Below the pieces are notes generated by a model. The model was not told the origin of the DNA and made no database searches. It saw only the letters and a list, made by a program, of their open reading frames with translations. From Acheta domesticus (lineage: Eukaryota > Arthropoda > Insecta > Orthoptera > Gryllidae): a stretch of DNA of 64,000 nt. Of this stretch, positions 1-11,299 are shown piece after piece. Where the stretch lies: positions 138,557,775-138,621,774 of the forward strand of contig JAHLJT010008756.1 in assembly GCA_031308135.1 (NCBI GenBank), read 5' to 3'. The first letter of the stretch is position 1, and every line of letters begins with the position of its first letter. The position numbers and the translations under genes are program-made.

Positions 1-779
1 CCTTTAATTTAAAGGAAATGTATCCTACTAAATTTATAAATATTTAATCACTGTGGCTGACAAAATATTCATCTAGAAACATTTCTAGGTACTTCAAATT
101 ATTGGAAACTAAATAAATTATATTTCTCTAAATTTTTGCAGCAGTAAGATGCTTTCGAAGCTAGGTCAGAATTTTCGGTCGAGGAAATATTCGCTCTCAT
201 TAATAATGAAAATACACACATGTTCCATTGTTTATATTCTTTTCGTCGATAACCACGAAATACTAACTTCTTGTACTGTTATCAGGTATGTACTCTTGAA
301 TAATTTTCGTAATACCGTCTTTTTTAAGGGAAAAAAACAATAAGAAACAAATACCATTTCTGGTAGTTAATGTACTCCTACGCCAACTATATTACTAATT
401 TCCAAGATACACAGAAGTTGAAAACAAAACTATGCAGTCTCCCGCCATGTGAGAAGTGTCTGTTGTTTTGAAACGAACTTAGGAACTCGGGAAAAATATC
501 AAAACAATTACACGGTTGCGATTTTGGCAGACAGATGCCTGTACTTTATTATTCGGCGTATTCTCAAACTGCGCGTAGCGACTGGATCCTCAGCTTACTG
601 GATCACAGCATTACTTGCGCGCCTGTGCTCGCGGTCTCGGCTTCTAAACCAGCAGTCTTGAACTACAACTCATTTGTTTCGGGTGCTTTTATCGAACGGC
701 AAACTGTGCGATCCTTAACGGATGCAGGATTTAACCGAGGCTCTTAGTTCCTGTTCTCTTGCGATAGATCGATTTAACA
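1..779. other. AT-rich intergenic DNA, nothing recognised
   Basis: The stretch is AT-rich. The only open frames are short (up to about 70 codons), lie in overlapping frames and show no domain, signal peptide or family resemblance. A moderately GC-richer patch near 540-740 has no tRNA-like boxes or inverted ends that I can see. Confidence 0.5.
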
Positions 780-1560
780 GATTATTTTAGGAAACAAGAC
801 GTCCCAAAATGCACATAATTTCTTGCGTTATTTGCAACTTTTGTAATTTTAGAAAATTCAGAGCTAAAAACAAAAATTAATTTAAGAAGAAATTACGCGA
901 AAACTACTCATTGTTTCAACAAATTGTTCACTACATCATTTAAAGATATAAATTTTGGAACAGAATTTATTTTTAAAAAAATTTAATAATTAATATTGTA
1001 CTTTTTCAATGTAAATTTTTGGCAATTTCCAAAAATACAAATATTTTATTTAAAAATAAAAAATTCCTATATTTCCCGCAAAATTATGAAGAAATTATTA
1101 ATATTTTTTAAAAATGTACAGGGCCATATTTCAAGACATGTCTTTGAGCAATATAGATCATTGAGGAAAAAACCTCTTATCTCAAGAATATATGTAGCAT
1201 TTTTTCGATAGTTGTAGAAAGACGGAAAACAAATTTGAACTCTTTTTAAAACGCGCATAGACTTGAGCTCGTTTGGATCTAGTATCTGGAAATATCAATT
1301 TTTTAGATAATACTCTGAATGGTTTGGCCATAGACAGACAGACAGACGTAGACACGGATAGACAGATGGATAAACAGTTTTGCCGTCAATCGATTTATAG
1401 GCACCAATGACCCACAAAACGTGTATTCTGACTACAGAACACGTTAGAAGAAGTAATTTACTACATATAAAAACAAGAATTACTCACATTTTCTTAACCA
1501 GGACCCGGCAATTAGAGTTTTTCTGTCGAAAAATCGTCGCTGCGTTGTGACAATACTTCC
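780..1560 (+). repeat. Family X AT-rich interspersed repeat (partial)
   Basis: This segment matches other parts of the window. The phrase 'cgcgaaaactact' near 897 recurs at about 6562 and 60524. A 'gacagacagac' tract near 1334 is followed by 'acacgttagaagaagtaat' near 1438 and by 'ggacccggcaattagag' near 1501, and the same order occurs at about 6970-7160, 28250-28430 and 60960-61150. No ORF spans it. It could be a non-autonomous DNA transposon or a divergent unclassified repeat; both outer ends are uncertain. Confidence 0.6.
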
Positions 1561-1604
1561 TCTTAACTATGTAAACGTGTTAAAGCGCGAAAGTTAACGT
1601 TACT

Positions 1605-1821
1605 GATCCCGGTGGCAGAGACCACAAAGCCAGAAGTGCCGTAGTAATCTTGGACCTTGGTCGCGGATTCGAGTCCCGTCTCGGGCAGGGTTGTATGTGG
1701 TCGTCCTCTCATCCCCTATCACCACTATATCGTTGCGTCCTTGTAAGTACCATAACGTTTAAATCCAGTAGTGGTCGCTAATGACCTAGAAGTTGATGCA
1801 AACTTAAATAACAAAAAAAAA
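1605..1821 (+). mobile_element. tRNA-derived SINE (family C)
   Basis: A tRNA-like head opens the element, with a box B match 'GGATTCGAGTCCC' at 1665-1677 and a plausible box A region around 1611-1625. About 130 bp of unrelated body follow, ending in an A-run at 1813-1821. A Pol III head, short body and A-rich tail are the hallmarks of a SINE. The cloverleaf is degenerate, so it is not a functional tRNA gene. I saw no second copy in the window. Confidence 0.6.
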
Positions 1822-2350
1822 TGTACTGTTCCATAGCGCAACAAATGAACAGCAAATATTTCCAGGCGGAGGCCTCTTTCTTCGAGCTTTGCTATTTGAG
1901 AATGTTGGCGTTACACGCATTGTGAGAATGGGAGCAATCACACACCCAAATATTTGCATATTTCATTTAAAATGTGAAGTTGAATTTTTTTTAAAAACTT
2001 TTTCTTGGGTTCTTCGGCACTAAATTAAGCTGTAAACTCCTCTCGTGTCCACAGGCCGCGTAGTTTCTTTCTATTTCTGAGCGCCTTGAAAGTTAGGAAA
2101 ATGTCCCATTACAAGTGAAACACATTAAGTTCAAATTTTTCAGTTTTGACTTATTTAGTTTTCCTGCTTTGACTTACGTATACTCGTATACTGAAGTTTA
2201 GTCTGGATATTTCCACTATGTCATATAGTCGTCGTGGGTATATCCAGTCCAAAGTTCAATACAATACAAAGCAAAAATAAAACAAATTACTCAAAATTGA
2301 AGAATTTTGACTTATAAAGGGATGAGATTAATTTCATTTCGCTAAATAAA
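1822..2350. other. AT-rich intergenic DNA
   Basis: No ORF longer than about 60 codons, no tRNA-like boxes and no obvious inverted or direct repeats were seen. A short 'cgtatactcgtatac' duplication near 2178 is too small to interpret. Confidence 0.45.
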
Positions 2351-2635
2351 CAGTTGCCTCGCGGCTAGCTCTTCGTCAGCGTGCTCGCTTTGTACTGCGT
2401 GGTCCCGGGTTCGATTCCCGGTCGGGCAACCCTAAAGTGTGCGTATTCCTTGCAATGTATGTTGCTGTGTGACGATGAGGAAATTCACTTCTCAGGCTGA
2501 GAAGACCGGAATACGGCGTGGGGATGTCTACGTGCTAACCGCACGTACCCCCGTAACCCATGGCCGCGAGGCAGGAACACCACTGCGGCACCAGACCTAC
2601 CAGAGACAGGCCTACCGGCGCGCCGGAACTTAAAA
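2351..2635 (+). mobile_element. tRNA-derived SINE (family B)
   Basis: The first ~75 bp fold roughly as a tRNA: 2355-2361 pairs with 2422-2428 (one mismatch, two wobbles), and the T-arm 2405-2421 has a perfect 5-bp stem around box B 'GGTTCGATTCC'. The D-arm/box A side 'GGCTAGCTC' is also tRNA-like, but the anticodon arm is poor, so this is a SINE head rather than a tRNA gene. The body ('tgctgtgtgacgatgagg' near 2462, then 'ggatgtctacgtgctaacc') is shared with the minus-strand copies at 35.3-35.8 kb, which defines the family. Confidence 0.7.
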
Positions 2636-3160
2636 TTACATGAATATCATGGACTTTTTGTTATAGTACGTTGTAACTACGTCTTCTTCAAAACTAGAAT
2701 ATTAGGAGCAAGGCAATGATCTAAAAAATGGCAATTTTTATCTTCAGTAGGTTTCCTCACATTCTGAAAAATTTCTCATCAAGAACATAATCGTTTTTGG
2801 AACGCTATCTCTTCAATTACATTTTAATTTTGCTAACATTGCTTGCACAGCTACCTCCTTCACCCAGACCGCGAGCGAGGGGCGTCGTCAGTGGGCCTGA
2901 GCCCGTTCACGTGCTCTCGCGCCAAGTGCATACTGTACATGTGGGATCTGATGTTTGACTAGCGCGGTCATGGACTACGACGGCGCCGCGTGGTGGAAGA
3001 GGCAGAAGTATGGTTGCCACAGAAAAACGACATTACGAATATTATAATAGTCCGATGTATTAGTGTGTTGAAGTTGGTGTGCTTGTATCTTTGCTTAATT
3101 AATACACGTTGGTTACGGCAATTCGTGTTGTACCTTTCCTGGGAATCGTAAGCCTGCGAC
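2636..3160. other. Intergenic DNA, mixed composition
   Basis: AT-rich overall, with a GC-richer patch at about 2850-3000. I see no ORF, repeat end or RNA gene. The right end grades into a partial duplicate (3161-3183) of the MITE end that begins at 3205. Confidence 0.4.
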
Positions 3161-3204
3161 TATAACTCGTTCACTCTACATTTCTCTCTACATTCCTCCT
3201 ATAA

Positions 3205-3674
3205 CTCGTTCACTTTACATTCGCAGACGGCAGAATTAGGACCTAATGTTGTTTTGAAAGTGCAGGCCCGAACATACAACCGAGAATACACGAATGGCCC
3301 CGATGTCAATCAGCATTTGACCAATCAGCTGTCTACGAAGGCAGCACAAGCGCTACGGACACAGCTGACGAATTATGCCTTTCTGACAGTGAGCTGGAGT
3401 CGCGCTCTTAAATGATTAAGATAATACACAATAAAATAGATCACGCCACACACTATTCACAACATTCACGTACAATATTTTTATTTCTTCTTGGCGCTTA
3501 TCTACTGCTTAATGGTTATGTTCTTGCCCAGCCGGAGTTCTGTGTGCTCCTCACCGCCATCTGTATCATATTAAACGGTCAGTATATACTGCAGACGTGC
3601 GTTTCTCATTCAGTCGGCGGTGACCTCATGTAAACAGATCGCAGCGCTCCGTCTGCAAATGTAAAGTGAACAAG
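3205..3674. mobile_element. Harbinger-like MITE with TAA target duplication
   Basis: The left end 3205-3230 and the reverse complement of 3649-3674 match over 26 bp with two mismatches (left: 'CTCGTTCACTTTACATTCGC', then AGACGG). TAA lies directly outside both ends (3202-3204 and 3675-3677). A 3-bp TAA/TTA duplication is typical of PIF/Harbinger elements. The 470-bp length and lack of a transposase ORF mark it as non-autonomous. The 73-codon hydrophobic frame at 3412-3633 is probably fortuitous. The left terminus is duplicated 39 bp upstream (3161-3183). Confidence 0.65.
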
Positions 3675-3677
3675 TAA

Positions 3678-4060
3678 TACATTCATACAAATGAAAAGCT
3701 ATTTATTTATTTATTTACGTCAAAAAAGTTTAAAACTGTGTGTGACGAGCTATGGGGAGAAGTGAAAATTGTGCACGTTTTCATAATTCTGTGATCTCTG
3801 TCCTAAACCATATTCTAGTCGAATTTTGAATACAGAAAAAAGAGCGTTTTTTTCAAGTTTTGTTGACGAAAATATTCCCTCGTATATGATAAAATATATT
3901 TTCAAAGTAAATTAGCTATGAATTTATGCCCTTAACCCTCATCATGTTCTTCACGAAAGAATAATACTTTTTACCGCGACAATATGGAAAACAATAATTT
4001 CAGTGACAAAAACATAAAACAATAATTTCAGTAAGTATATTTCCCACTGCAAAACGTAGG
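3678..4060. other. AT-rich intergenic DNA
   Basis: Low-complexity AT-rich sequence with a short 'tatttatttattta' run near 3700. It holds no gene or repeat signature I recognise and ends abruptly at a GC-rich island. Confidence 0.4.
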
Positions 4061-4690
4061 TTTGCGCGCTCGGCCACTGTGCCTGCGCGGCGGGGCGGGC
4101 GACGCCGCGGCCACCCCGGGCTGTCACCGAAAAAACAAAAAGCAGGGGTCGTGCAAGAGCTTTGTGCGGCGCGTCGAAGGCCCTGGGCGTCGCGGCAGCA
4201 AACCGCAGAAGGGACGTCGCATGAGTCCGCGCGGGCCCCGAGGCGCGCGCACACGCCGCGACCGCGTCGCGACCGCGTCGCCCCGGGCGCCGGCGACTCC
4301 CTCCCGAACACATGTCGCGCGTAGGAAGAGCACAGGGAAACGCGGCGTACGTGTGTTTGCATGTGATTGACTCCTGCGGCTTTTGTGGAATGCCCCCTCC
4401 CGCCCGCCGTCCGCTCCCCACCCCGTTCGGAATAACCCGTCATTTTATTAAACTGATCCAATTTCCAGGCCGCGCCCCCTCTGTCGTGGGCGCGGGAGCG
4501 GCCGCGGGGCCAAATTAGACGAAAGAAGTCTATTATCCTTTCGGCGGACGCGGGAAATTGCGGCTCGGCGAAACTCTCTTTTGCTTATTCGATTGCCCAG
4601 TCCTTGAAACTCGGGAGCCGTTGCTGACGACACACTACTTCGTGTGTTACATGGGCTCGTTTTCGTGAGCCCCGAAATACCTACCCCCAC
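4061..4690. promoter_or_regulatory. GC/CpG-rich island, possibly regulatory
   Basis: The sequence is strongly GC-rich with frequent CpG from 4061 to about 4520, in sharp contrast to its flanks. Several overlapping ORFs on both strands (up to 156 codons) arise simply because GC-rich DNA lacks stop codons; their products are arginine/alanine/proline-rich without a recognisable domain. An AT-rich core around 4428-4470, with ATTTTATTAAAC and an inverted CCAAT (4461-4468), sits inside the GC block. CpG-rich islands often mark promoters or enhancers, but no transcript evidence is available. Confidence 0.3.
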
Positions 4691-4845
4691 TCCTTTGCCA
4701 ACATTTTGGTTGAATTAAGAATAAATTATTGCAACGAGCGATGTAGACAAAATCTGAAAACCAGATATGTTCACTCTCGTGATATAGAAAGTATTTTGCA
4801 TCGGAAAACAAACTACAAATTTGATATAAAATTCCTTTTTATTGC

Positions 4846-5120
4846 GCAGCCGCTGTGGCTCTGTAGTAGGGCCCTGGCTTCCTGACCTGAAGGGCTCAGA
4901 TTCGAATTCTGGCGTAGGCTGGGATTTTTTTATCTGGTGCCTTCCATTCAGGGCAGCTCTGGGGTCGACTCCCTTCCAAGTGAGTACCAGGATCTTTCCA
5001 GGGAGTAAAGGCGGCCGCAGAATTGTGTTCGCCGCAGAATCTCCTCCTTGAGCCGACAGCGACGAATAGATGAGCTCTACCTTCACCTCCGCTGTGGACC
5101 ACATCGGCCTTTGTGCAATT
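4846..5120 (+). mobile_element. tRNA-derived SINE (family D)
   Basis: A tRNA-like head starts near 4846 ('cagccgctgtggctctgtag', box A-like) with a box B 'AGATTCGAATTCT' at 4898-4910. About 210 bp of body follow, different from the other SINE families here. No clear A-tail or target duplication is visible, so the 3' end is approximate. Overlapping ORFs of 69-129 codons in the body have no recognisable product. Confidence 0.55.
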
Positions 5121-5388
5121 GCATAGGTGTATCTTCTTTACCTATTCCGTTTCTCAAAATAACTAACCTCCCCACTCTTCTCGCGACTAACAAAGCGAGG
5201 TCTGAAGGAAACGTGCGCGGATAATAGTATGTGCTTCAGTTGAATGCTTATTATTATTACTCCAAGCCTTACCATCCTTAGTAGGGCAAAGGCCTCCTGC
5301 GTAAATCAGGGACGTTCCCCACGCCTCCTGGATTAAAGTTCCTGGTGACAACGGTAGTTGGTAGACGGAGTTGTACGATTATACATAT

Positions 5389-5492
5389 TAGTCACTGATT
5401 TTCTAAATTACACTAGTCAATATTACACATTTAAAGTCAATCCATTAGTCAAAGTTACACAATTCATAGTCTCTGATTTTCTAAATTACACT
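5389..5492. repeat. 78-bp tandem duplication in the RTE 3' region
   Basis: The 26-bp block 5389-5414 ('gattttctaaattacact' at its end) recurs at 5467-5492 with one difference, giving a period of 78 bp. It lies at the junction of the RTE coding tail and its 3' UTR, so it is either a duplication in this copy or a feature of the family's 3' UTR. Confidence 0.6.
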
Positions 5493-5811
5493 GGACTGAA
5501 TGCGTTTCCACTCTTCTCTGTCTTTTGCCACTCTGGACCACACTGTCCCCGCTGTTTTCCCGAAGTAATCTTCCCATCTTGTTTGTTGTGAGTCTTGATG
5601 TCTCCAGCCAACCCCAGGTTCCCACGCCGTTGTTGTTTGCGCCCAATGTTGTTGCTTCATTCTTATGAGATGGCTTCCCCATTTCCATTTGATGTCCGTT
5701 GCCCGCATCATCACATCCTGGATGCCGGTTCATTTTCGAATTTCGGATCTTCTCCTTTAAGGTTATGTGCAAAATTCTCCTTCCCATTTTTCTTTGGTTT
5801 ATCCTCAGCAT
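5481..5811 (-). pseudogene. RTE LINE ORF2 C-terminus, frameshifted
   Basis: Two overlapping minus-strand frames together resemble the C-terminal tail of RTE-clade reverse transcriptase proteins. The upstream frame (5811 to about 5720) gives 'NQRKMGRRILHITLKEKIRN'. The downstream frame (5714-5481) gives 'IKWKWGSHLIRMKQQHWAQT', then 'TRWEDYFGKTAGTVWSRVAK' and 'DREEWKRI'. The order (RRILHITL, KWKWGSH, RWEDD-like, AGTxW, AKDREEW) is the conserved family pattern. A frameshift lies between about 5715 and 5735. No catalytic reverse transcriptase motifs remain, so it cannot be active. Confidence 0.75.
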
Positions 5812-6419
5812 ATTCTTTTGCTTCTAAGTCAGCGACCACTTCTGGGCTCCGTAAATCAAGAATAATTTCATTAAATTAAATAGCTACTGGCAATTTTCTT
5901 GTCGTGCAAAATGCACATTTGTTTTCGTTGAAGAGATTTCTTCCAGTGCGGAGCAAACGACATTTTCAGAACTCATGCATGGAAACTAGAACTTAATATC
6001 AGTGTTTATTCATTGGAACGTGTTGCCTTCCGGCGTGCGTACGGCAAGAAGTCATGGCCACATAAAACAGTTTGAGCTCTGCAAAATAAACGAAACGCTG
6101 GGACATCAATAAACTGGGCTGTCACCTCTTGTATTGAGAATGATTCCAAGACTATACTTGTACGTAAGTTTCCATGTATTCGTTCCAAACTATTGGTTCT
6201 CCAACAACGCTTAATTTCTCGCATTATTTGTAACAGATAAGCAAAATTATACTACTACATGAATCCGCAAAAGTGTTCATAAGCTGCAAATGTTTATGAT
6301 CTGCGCCGTCATTATAACTCATGTGCTTCACGTCAACACGTCAAACATTCTGCCACCAACCCATGGCTATACGTAGCTTTCCCGATGCTTACAAATCTAA
6401 TGGGTCCCTGCATTATTTC
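5812..6419. other. AT-rich intergenic DNA
   Basis: No gene, tRNA-like head or repeat end was recognised. Open frames are short and show no known motif. Confidence 0.4.
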
Positions 6420-7190
6420 TGCTTTTCGCAGTTTTCGAAAATTAAGGACATACAACGAAAATGAGATAACGTATTTTTACCGTTCCTTAATGCATATTAC
6501 GAGGAAAAATTTATAGAAAACAATTGAGTAATTTCTTAAGAAAATAATTCACACAAAATACGCGAAAACTACTAATTTTTTCCAAAACTGCACATGACCT
6601 TATTTCAAAATTTTTTTTGAACAACATATTTTGTTGAGAAAAATTCTCTATGTTCAATATTGTATTTGTAGAAAATTGCTAAAAATGTTGAAGATTTGTA
6701 ACTTCCGAAAATTTAGAAATTTCAACGAAATGGTAATCTGCGACGTTCTTTTAAACGTTCTGTACGCTTCCAAAGGCAATTAGTAGTCAAAACATTTGGA
6801 GGAATTTTTGAGAAAATGTTGAAAAAGTTTTGAGGTCTTAGGTAAAAAACCCTAAAATATCAAAATATCAGTCTCAAACTCCCGAGGCCTTGAGCTTGTG
6901 TTAATCAGTATGGGAATGTTAATTTTGGAGAAATCAACTGAATGGTTTAGGCGTCAATGTTAACCACACACAGACTGACGGACTGACAAACAGTCGTTTG
7001 GCTGTCAATAGGTTTTTCTGTGCCAGGCATCCACAAAACAAGGAGTCTACACAACGTGTTAGAGGAAGTAATTTACTCCATGCGGAAATAAGGTTTATCT
7101 ACACTTTCATTATCAGGGAGCATCAAAATCAGTTTTTCTGCTCAATTTTCATCAAAATCGCCGACTTCCTCCGTAGCGTTACAATCCTTT
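6420..7190 (+). repeat. Family X AT-rich interspersed repeat (partial)
   Basis: Shared anchors appear in the same order as in the 60.4-61.2 kb copy: 'cgcgaaaactact' near 6562, 'gcacatgacctt' near 6591, 'ctgaatggtttaggcg' near 6938, a 'gactgacggactgac' tract near 6973, 'cacaacgtgttagaggaag' near 7049 and 'taatttact' near 7068. Divergence is high and no ORF spans the element. Confidence 0.55.
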
Positions 7191-8811
7191 AGCTCCTCCT
7201 CTTTTTGCTCTCTAATCCTCTTTTTGCTTCAGAACGTTTCAAATATCGACTTGAATATCAAAATATCAACTTTCTCACATAACGTATGTATTTTCTAATA
7301 TGTTAGAGAAGTGTCGCCTGTTGATCGTATCATGATGAAATACTCCACGAAAATATTTGCATATATAGATATCAAAAAGTTATTTAATTTTTAAACAACA
7401 ATTCTATTGCCCCAAAGAAATAGAACATATTGACGTGAATGTGCAAGGATTTATCATTAATAGGACATTAAAAAATTGTTCATTTAGTATTTGTGTACCT
7501 AATAATAATATTTTGATATATTCCGCAAAGTGCAGTATTCCAGTGACGAGTCATCAACTGGACGGTTGAAGATCAGTGGCAAAATATAAACATAAAAGTC
7601 CGTCACAAAATGTTTAACGTCCGATGAGTTTTTATTCCTTATTTAGGATACTCGTTGCTACGGAGCTACATCTGCGCGTATGTTCTATAGTAACAAAACG
7701 TTTTTCACGATTCAAAATCTTGGTCAATATATCAGGAAGCTGCTCTGAATATTCAAATTCACAGTGTTGTCGATATATTCTCGAATATTTTTTTCAGTAT
7801 CTCAATGGACTTCCTCCTTTCGTTAAGCTGGTTCCAGATTGATTTAAAGTAAAAGAAAAAAATGCGAAATTGACTATCACTGCCCATAAATTTTCATCCA
7901 GTTTCTTGATACTAGTTGAATGTGGCGTCGTCGACGCTGAGAACTGTTTAAAACGTATTTTCATGAGTTGAAAATTTATTTCAAGCCTAGCTTTCTTTAA
8001 ATATGTTCTTACAGTATCTAGAATTGGACTTAGCAATGAGTCATAGTAGCTGATAATATTATACTGTTTCAAAAATTCCTAACACCTAATGGCCTTGTAT
8101 GTTACGACCTTACAAGATATGAACTGCTAACATGACTGCTAACAAGATATGAACTGCAATTTCAAAATCACCTGTAGTCGGCGTAAAAAATACTTGCGGG
8201 TATTGTGAATACGATAGTTGGGCGATATTTTTATCGCTTTTCTTCTAATGTGCACATAAAATATCACCTGTAAGCTGCTCTTCTGAGTTATTTTTTAATC
8301 CTTATATAAGATTATTTTCAAAAAGTTCCGAAAATTCTCTACAAAATGATCTACAACTTTGTTTGATTCTTCCCCGGATTTGCCTGACACTTCTATAATT
8401 TTCTGCCCTATTCATTGAAGAGATTAAAAACTCCGTAAACTCAGTCTAATTTGTGTTCACTTCTACTTCTGCAATTGCTCTATTAATCGTTTTGTTTGCG
8501 AATCTGAGAACAGTGGCACTTAAAAGGCAACTGTTTTGTACGTTTATGTGAATAAGGTGATTGTAATTGTGAAAAGTCGAACGTAAGAATGTTCATTTAT
8601 TCTCTAGTATTACTCAGAATTTTGTTTTCTCCATATTCACTTGAAGTTCTTCAAATTTATATAGTTCCAAAGTAATACTGTTTGCAAGTTTTTTCGACTT
8701 TCTTTTTAAAATTGCATGAAAATGAAATCAGCCGCGCTTTGCACTTGGTAATTCACTTGTTCACTTAAAGATGGCAAACGTCAGTGTTGCCACCCTCTTT
8801 ATATAAAATTA
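7191..8811. other. AT-rich intergenic DNA with a small repeat fragment
   Basis: Mostly AT-rich with no recognisable gene. A fragment at about 7910-7960 ('ggcgtcgtcgacgctgagaa') is shared with 20969-20992, just before repeat Y at 21.2 kb. At 8107-8155 a short duplication carries 'aagatatgaactgc' twice, about 37 bp apart. Confidence 0.45.
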
Positions 8812-9075
8812 TGGTGTATGGAGCGAAAATTGTCTTTGGGTACTGGAGTTTAGACTTCTCCCCGTACACAGATCTATAAAGTTGGTTTAATTCCCAGCAT
8901 ACTCACTAAGATCGCAGCGTCAAAACATGAAAAAACACGTTTTCAGAAATTTCATAGAATTATCTGGCCGGATGCGAAAGCAACTTATCAGTTCCCCACC
9001 AAGAGGACAAAACGCGTCGAATGACACCTCATATGTCTTGATTGGTGGATGGGAAGTAGTTAGCCGTGAGTGGCG
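8812..9075 (+). repeat. Repeat Y, copy 1
   Basis: Similar in order to 21226-21470: 'gtactggagttta' near 8839, 'cagcatactcac' near 8896, 'aaaaaacacgtttt' near 8929, 'ttatcagttcccca' near 8984, and then a 'gtgag...cgg' phrase before a CA-rich or 'cacacgcacgca' run. Class unknown; no TIR, A-tail or ORF was recognised. Confidence 0.6.
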
Positions 9076-9079
9076 GGTC

Positions 9080-9126
9080 TGCACACACACACACACACAC
9101 ACTCACACACACGCACGCGCGCGCGC
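9080..9126. repeat. (CA)n/(CG)n microsatellite
   Basis: A dinucleotide run of CA repeats is interrupted once by CT and ends in alternating GC (9114-9126). It lies at the end of repeat Y copy 1. Confidence 0.9.
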
Positions 9127-11299
9127 AGGTACTCAAAAATGTATAGGGATGAATAACAAACAAACCTGTCTAACTCTACAGTTTTTGTACGAAAATCTCT
9201 TTTAGTCAGACTATTGTAGTGGCAAATAATTTTTTATATGATAAATTCCAAGATGATTCTAAAGATGGTTTGGTCATGGCACTTTCGATTTCTGACTTCA
9301 CTGGCAGCCTAATTTCTAACCGTTTCGTGCACAGGCAAGCGCGCAGAAGAAGGAAGGAAGACAGCGGCCTCTCTGGAAGTTCAGAGAGGGTCCCCGTAGT
9401 CCTACTAACAAAATATTTTACATTCTGGAAAAGCGAGGAAAGTCGGGGAATTTTGCTAGAAGTCAGGGATTTTTTAATTTTTGTTTTAATTTCTCAATAT
9501 ATAAGGTAATACTGCCTCAACGCGTAAAAAATAAAAATACATCAATTTCCTGAAAATTGACATTTGAATTTGATGACAAAGACAGTCTCCCTATTAACCT
9601 GCTCAGAACTCTTTCCTCGAAATTGCCAGGGTCCGCAGGGCTCTACAATGCAGCTCTTCCGTTGACAGCTGACGTGCGTCCAGCAAGGCGGGCCAGGCGT
9701 CCCACGGCACCCCAGGCGATGAATGGCAAAAGTCGTTCGAGCCAGAACTCTGCAAAGGCCCAGCTCACTATGCGGAAGAGCTCTTCATAACAATGTTACA
9801 ACCAAGTATATTCTGCTAAATAATATAATTGATAAGTTGGGAGGATGGCTTCTTAAGTGTTTTATTTTCAATTATTAGTGAATGGACTTATAAGAGCAAA
9901 TGAATGTAAATTGATTGTGTTTTAAGTTTCTTTTCTATTATTGATGTAACAATTATTGGTGCTGAAAGATCAAAAGCGTGTTGTAAGCGACGACGTAGGC
10001 ACACAGGTTGGAGCAAATGCTCAGGGACTTGTGTCGACGCCGCGGTTCGTCGCCGCTTGCGGCAGGATGTACTCTTTGAATTGGCGAATAAACACGTCTA
10101 TAATATGAGTAAGGGCTGTTAAGGGAAAGGTTACGACAGAGATGGCAGCGCGCATGTAATGCACATACAATGTGAACAGCGATTTGACGTTCAGAGTTCG
10201 TAACTTTGTGTTGTTCACTACCCTCACTTGCTTTGGATACCACGACAATAAACGTGTCACAGTTGACGAATGTTATGAAAATATTGTTTCCAGAATTGCT
10301 ATGTGAATGCTAGTAAGACAGGGGTTTAACTCATGTGCTTGAGGTGAATTTATTTTCATTGTTTAAAATTTATAATGCCTTTAAAGTCTTAAACTTTAAT
10401 TAAATATATTGATATTTAAATATACAATATTTTGTATCGATTTTATGAATACAATTTATCATTTTTTTGATAGGACATTCCCATTAACAATAAAAAATTA
10501 AAAAAACGACCGGCTTGCTATGAAATCACATCTTTATTTCGTGGTATTGGGACAACGACTGCCGGTACAATTCGGAAGTTATTCGGGTGCGCAATTCGGT
10601 AGTTGGATTGTGTTTAATGTTGGTATGAGTTATAGGACTCCCTTAGCGGTTTGGGAAATTTGCAAAATACAGCAAGCCAGGGTAGGTTTCCTTAAATTGA
10701 TTTCGATTGGCAGCTCTCTTCATATCGTGTAGCACGGCCCATCGGTCGATATCTCGTTGTGTTTTTACCTAATTTGTCCATGGGCAACTTCCTGTAGCCC
10801 TCTCGAAATAGATAAATGAATGAAGAAAATGGGTCAATGAAAATGATTCTCAGAAAAATTCTGTGCAGAAAATTTATAATCAGAACATCTTAAAATTAAA
10901 GAAAATTCACATTATATTTTGTTTTCAACAAATAAAGATATTGTGTTTTATTTATTATTTATGAGCGAGTTTAATGTCGTCCCGTCATTTTTGACGGATT
11001 ACCCCTCATTCAATAATAAAACGCTGACAATTACCTTGGAAAACAACGGTTGCTGAAGAGTCGATGGCGATTATACTACTAGTGGTTGGGGCAAGCAATG
11101 TGCTTATTGGTCCTGTTCGCATAATAAGAAAATGCCCTCCAATGCAGGAGCAACTTCACAATGTTTATTTTGCCAAGAAGTTTTACTTTCTCGCTATATG
11201 CTGTTTATTTACGTAGTAATATGATATTCAGCCCCTTCTCAAATCCTCTCGTTTATTTACGTATTTGCATCCTTGATAATTTTTACACAAACATACATC
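9127..11299. other. AT-rich intergenic DNA, no gene recognised
   Basis: Open frames at 9219-9509, 9557-9790, 9953-10260 and 10520-10732 are 70-96 codons long, lack recognisable domains and are not supported by splice or repeat context. The GC-richer part at 9600-9790 is the least repeat-like. The segment 10020-10260 has mixed composition. From about 10300 to 11290 the DNA is plain AT-rich sequence leading to the truncated LINE. Confidence 0.4.

Larger units (their letters stand above)
5249..5811 (-). mobile_element. RTE-type LINE, 3' end fragment
   Basis: Read on the minus strand, this contains the C-terminal tail of an RTE-clade LINE polyprotein (see the pseudogene entry), a 3' UTR with the AGGCAAAGGCCTCC-like phrase seen in insect RTE elements (plus strand 'agggcaaaggcctcc' at 5283-5297), and a tail of ATT/TAA triplets ending at 5249. 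Short tandem-repeat tails instead of poly(A) are typical of RTE. The 5' part, including endonuclease and most of the reverse transcriptase, is absent, as expected for 5' truncation. Confidence 0.75.

Noticed and set aside
2355..2428. tRNA gene
   Set aside because: Acceptor and T-arms pair, but there is an acceptor mismatch, the anticodon arm is poor, and the sequence continues into a SINE body shared with other copies. It is a SINE head.
3412..3633. 73-codon hydrophobic ORF
   Set aside because: It lies wholly inside a MITE with clear TIRs and a TAA duplication; no homology is recognised.
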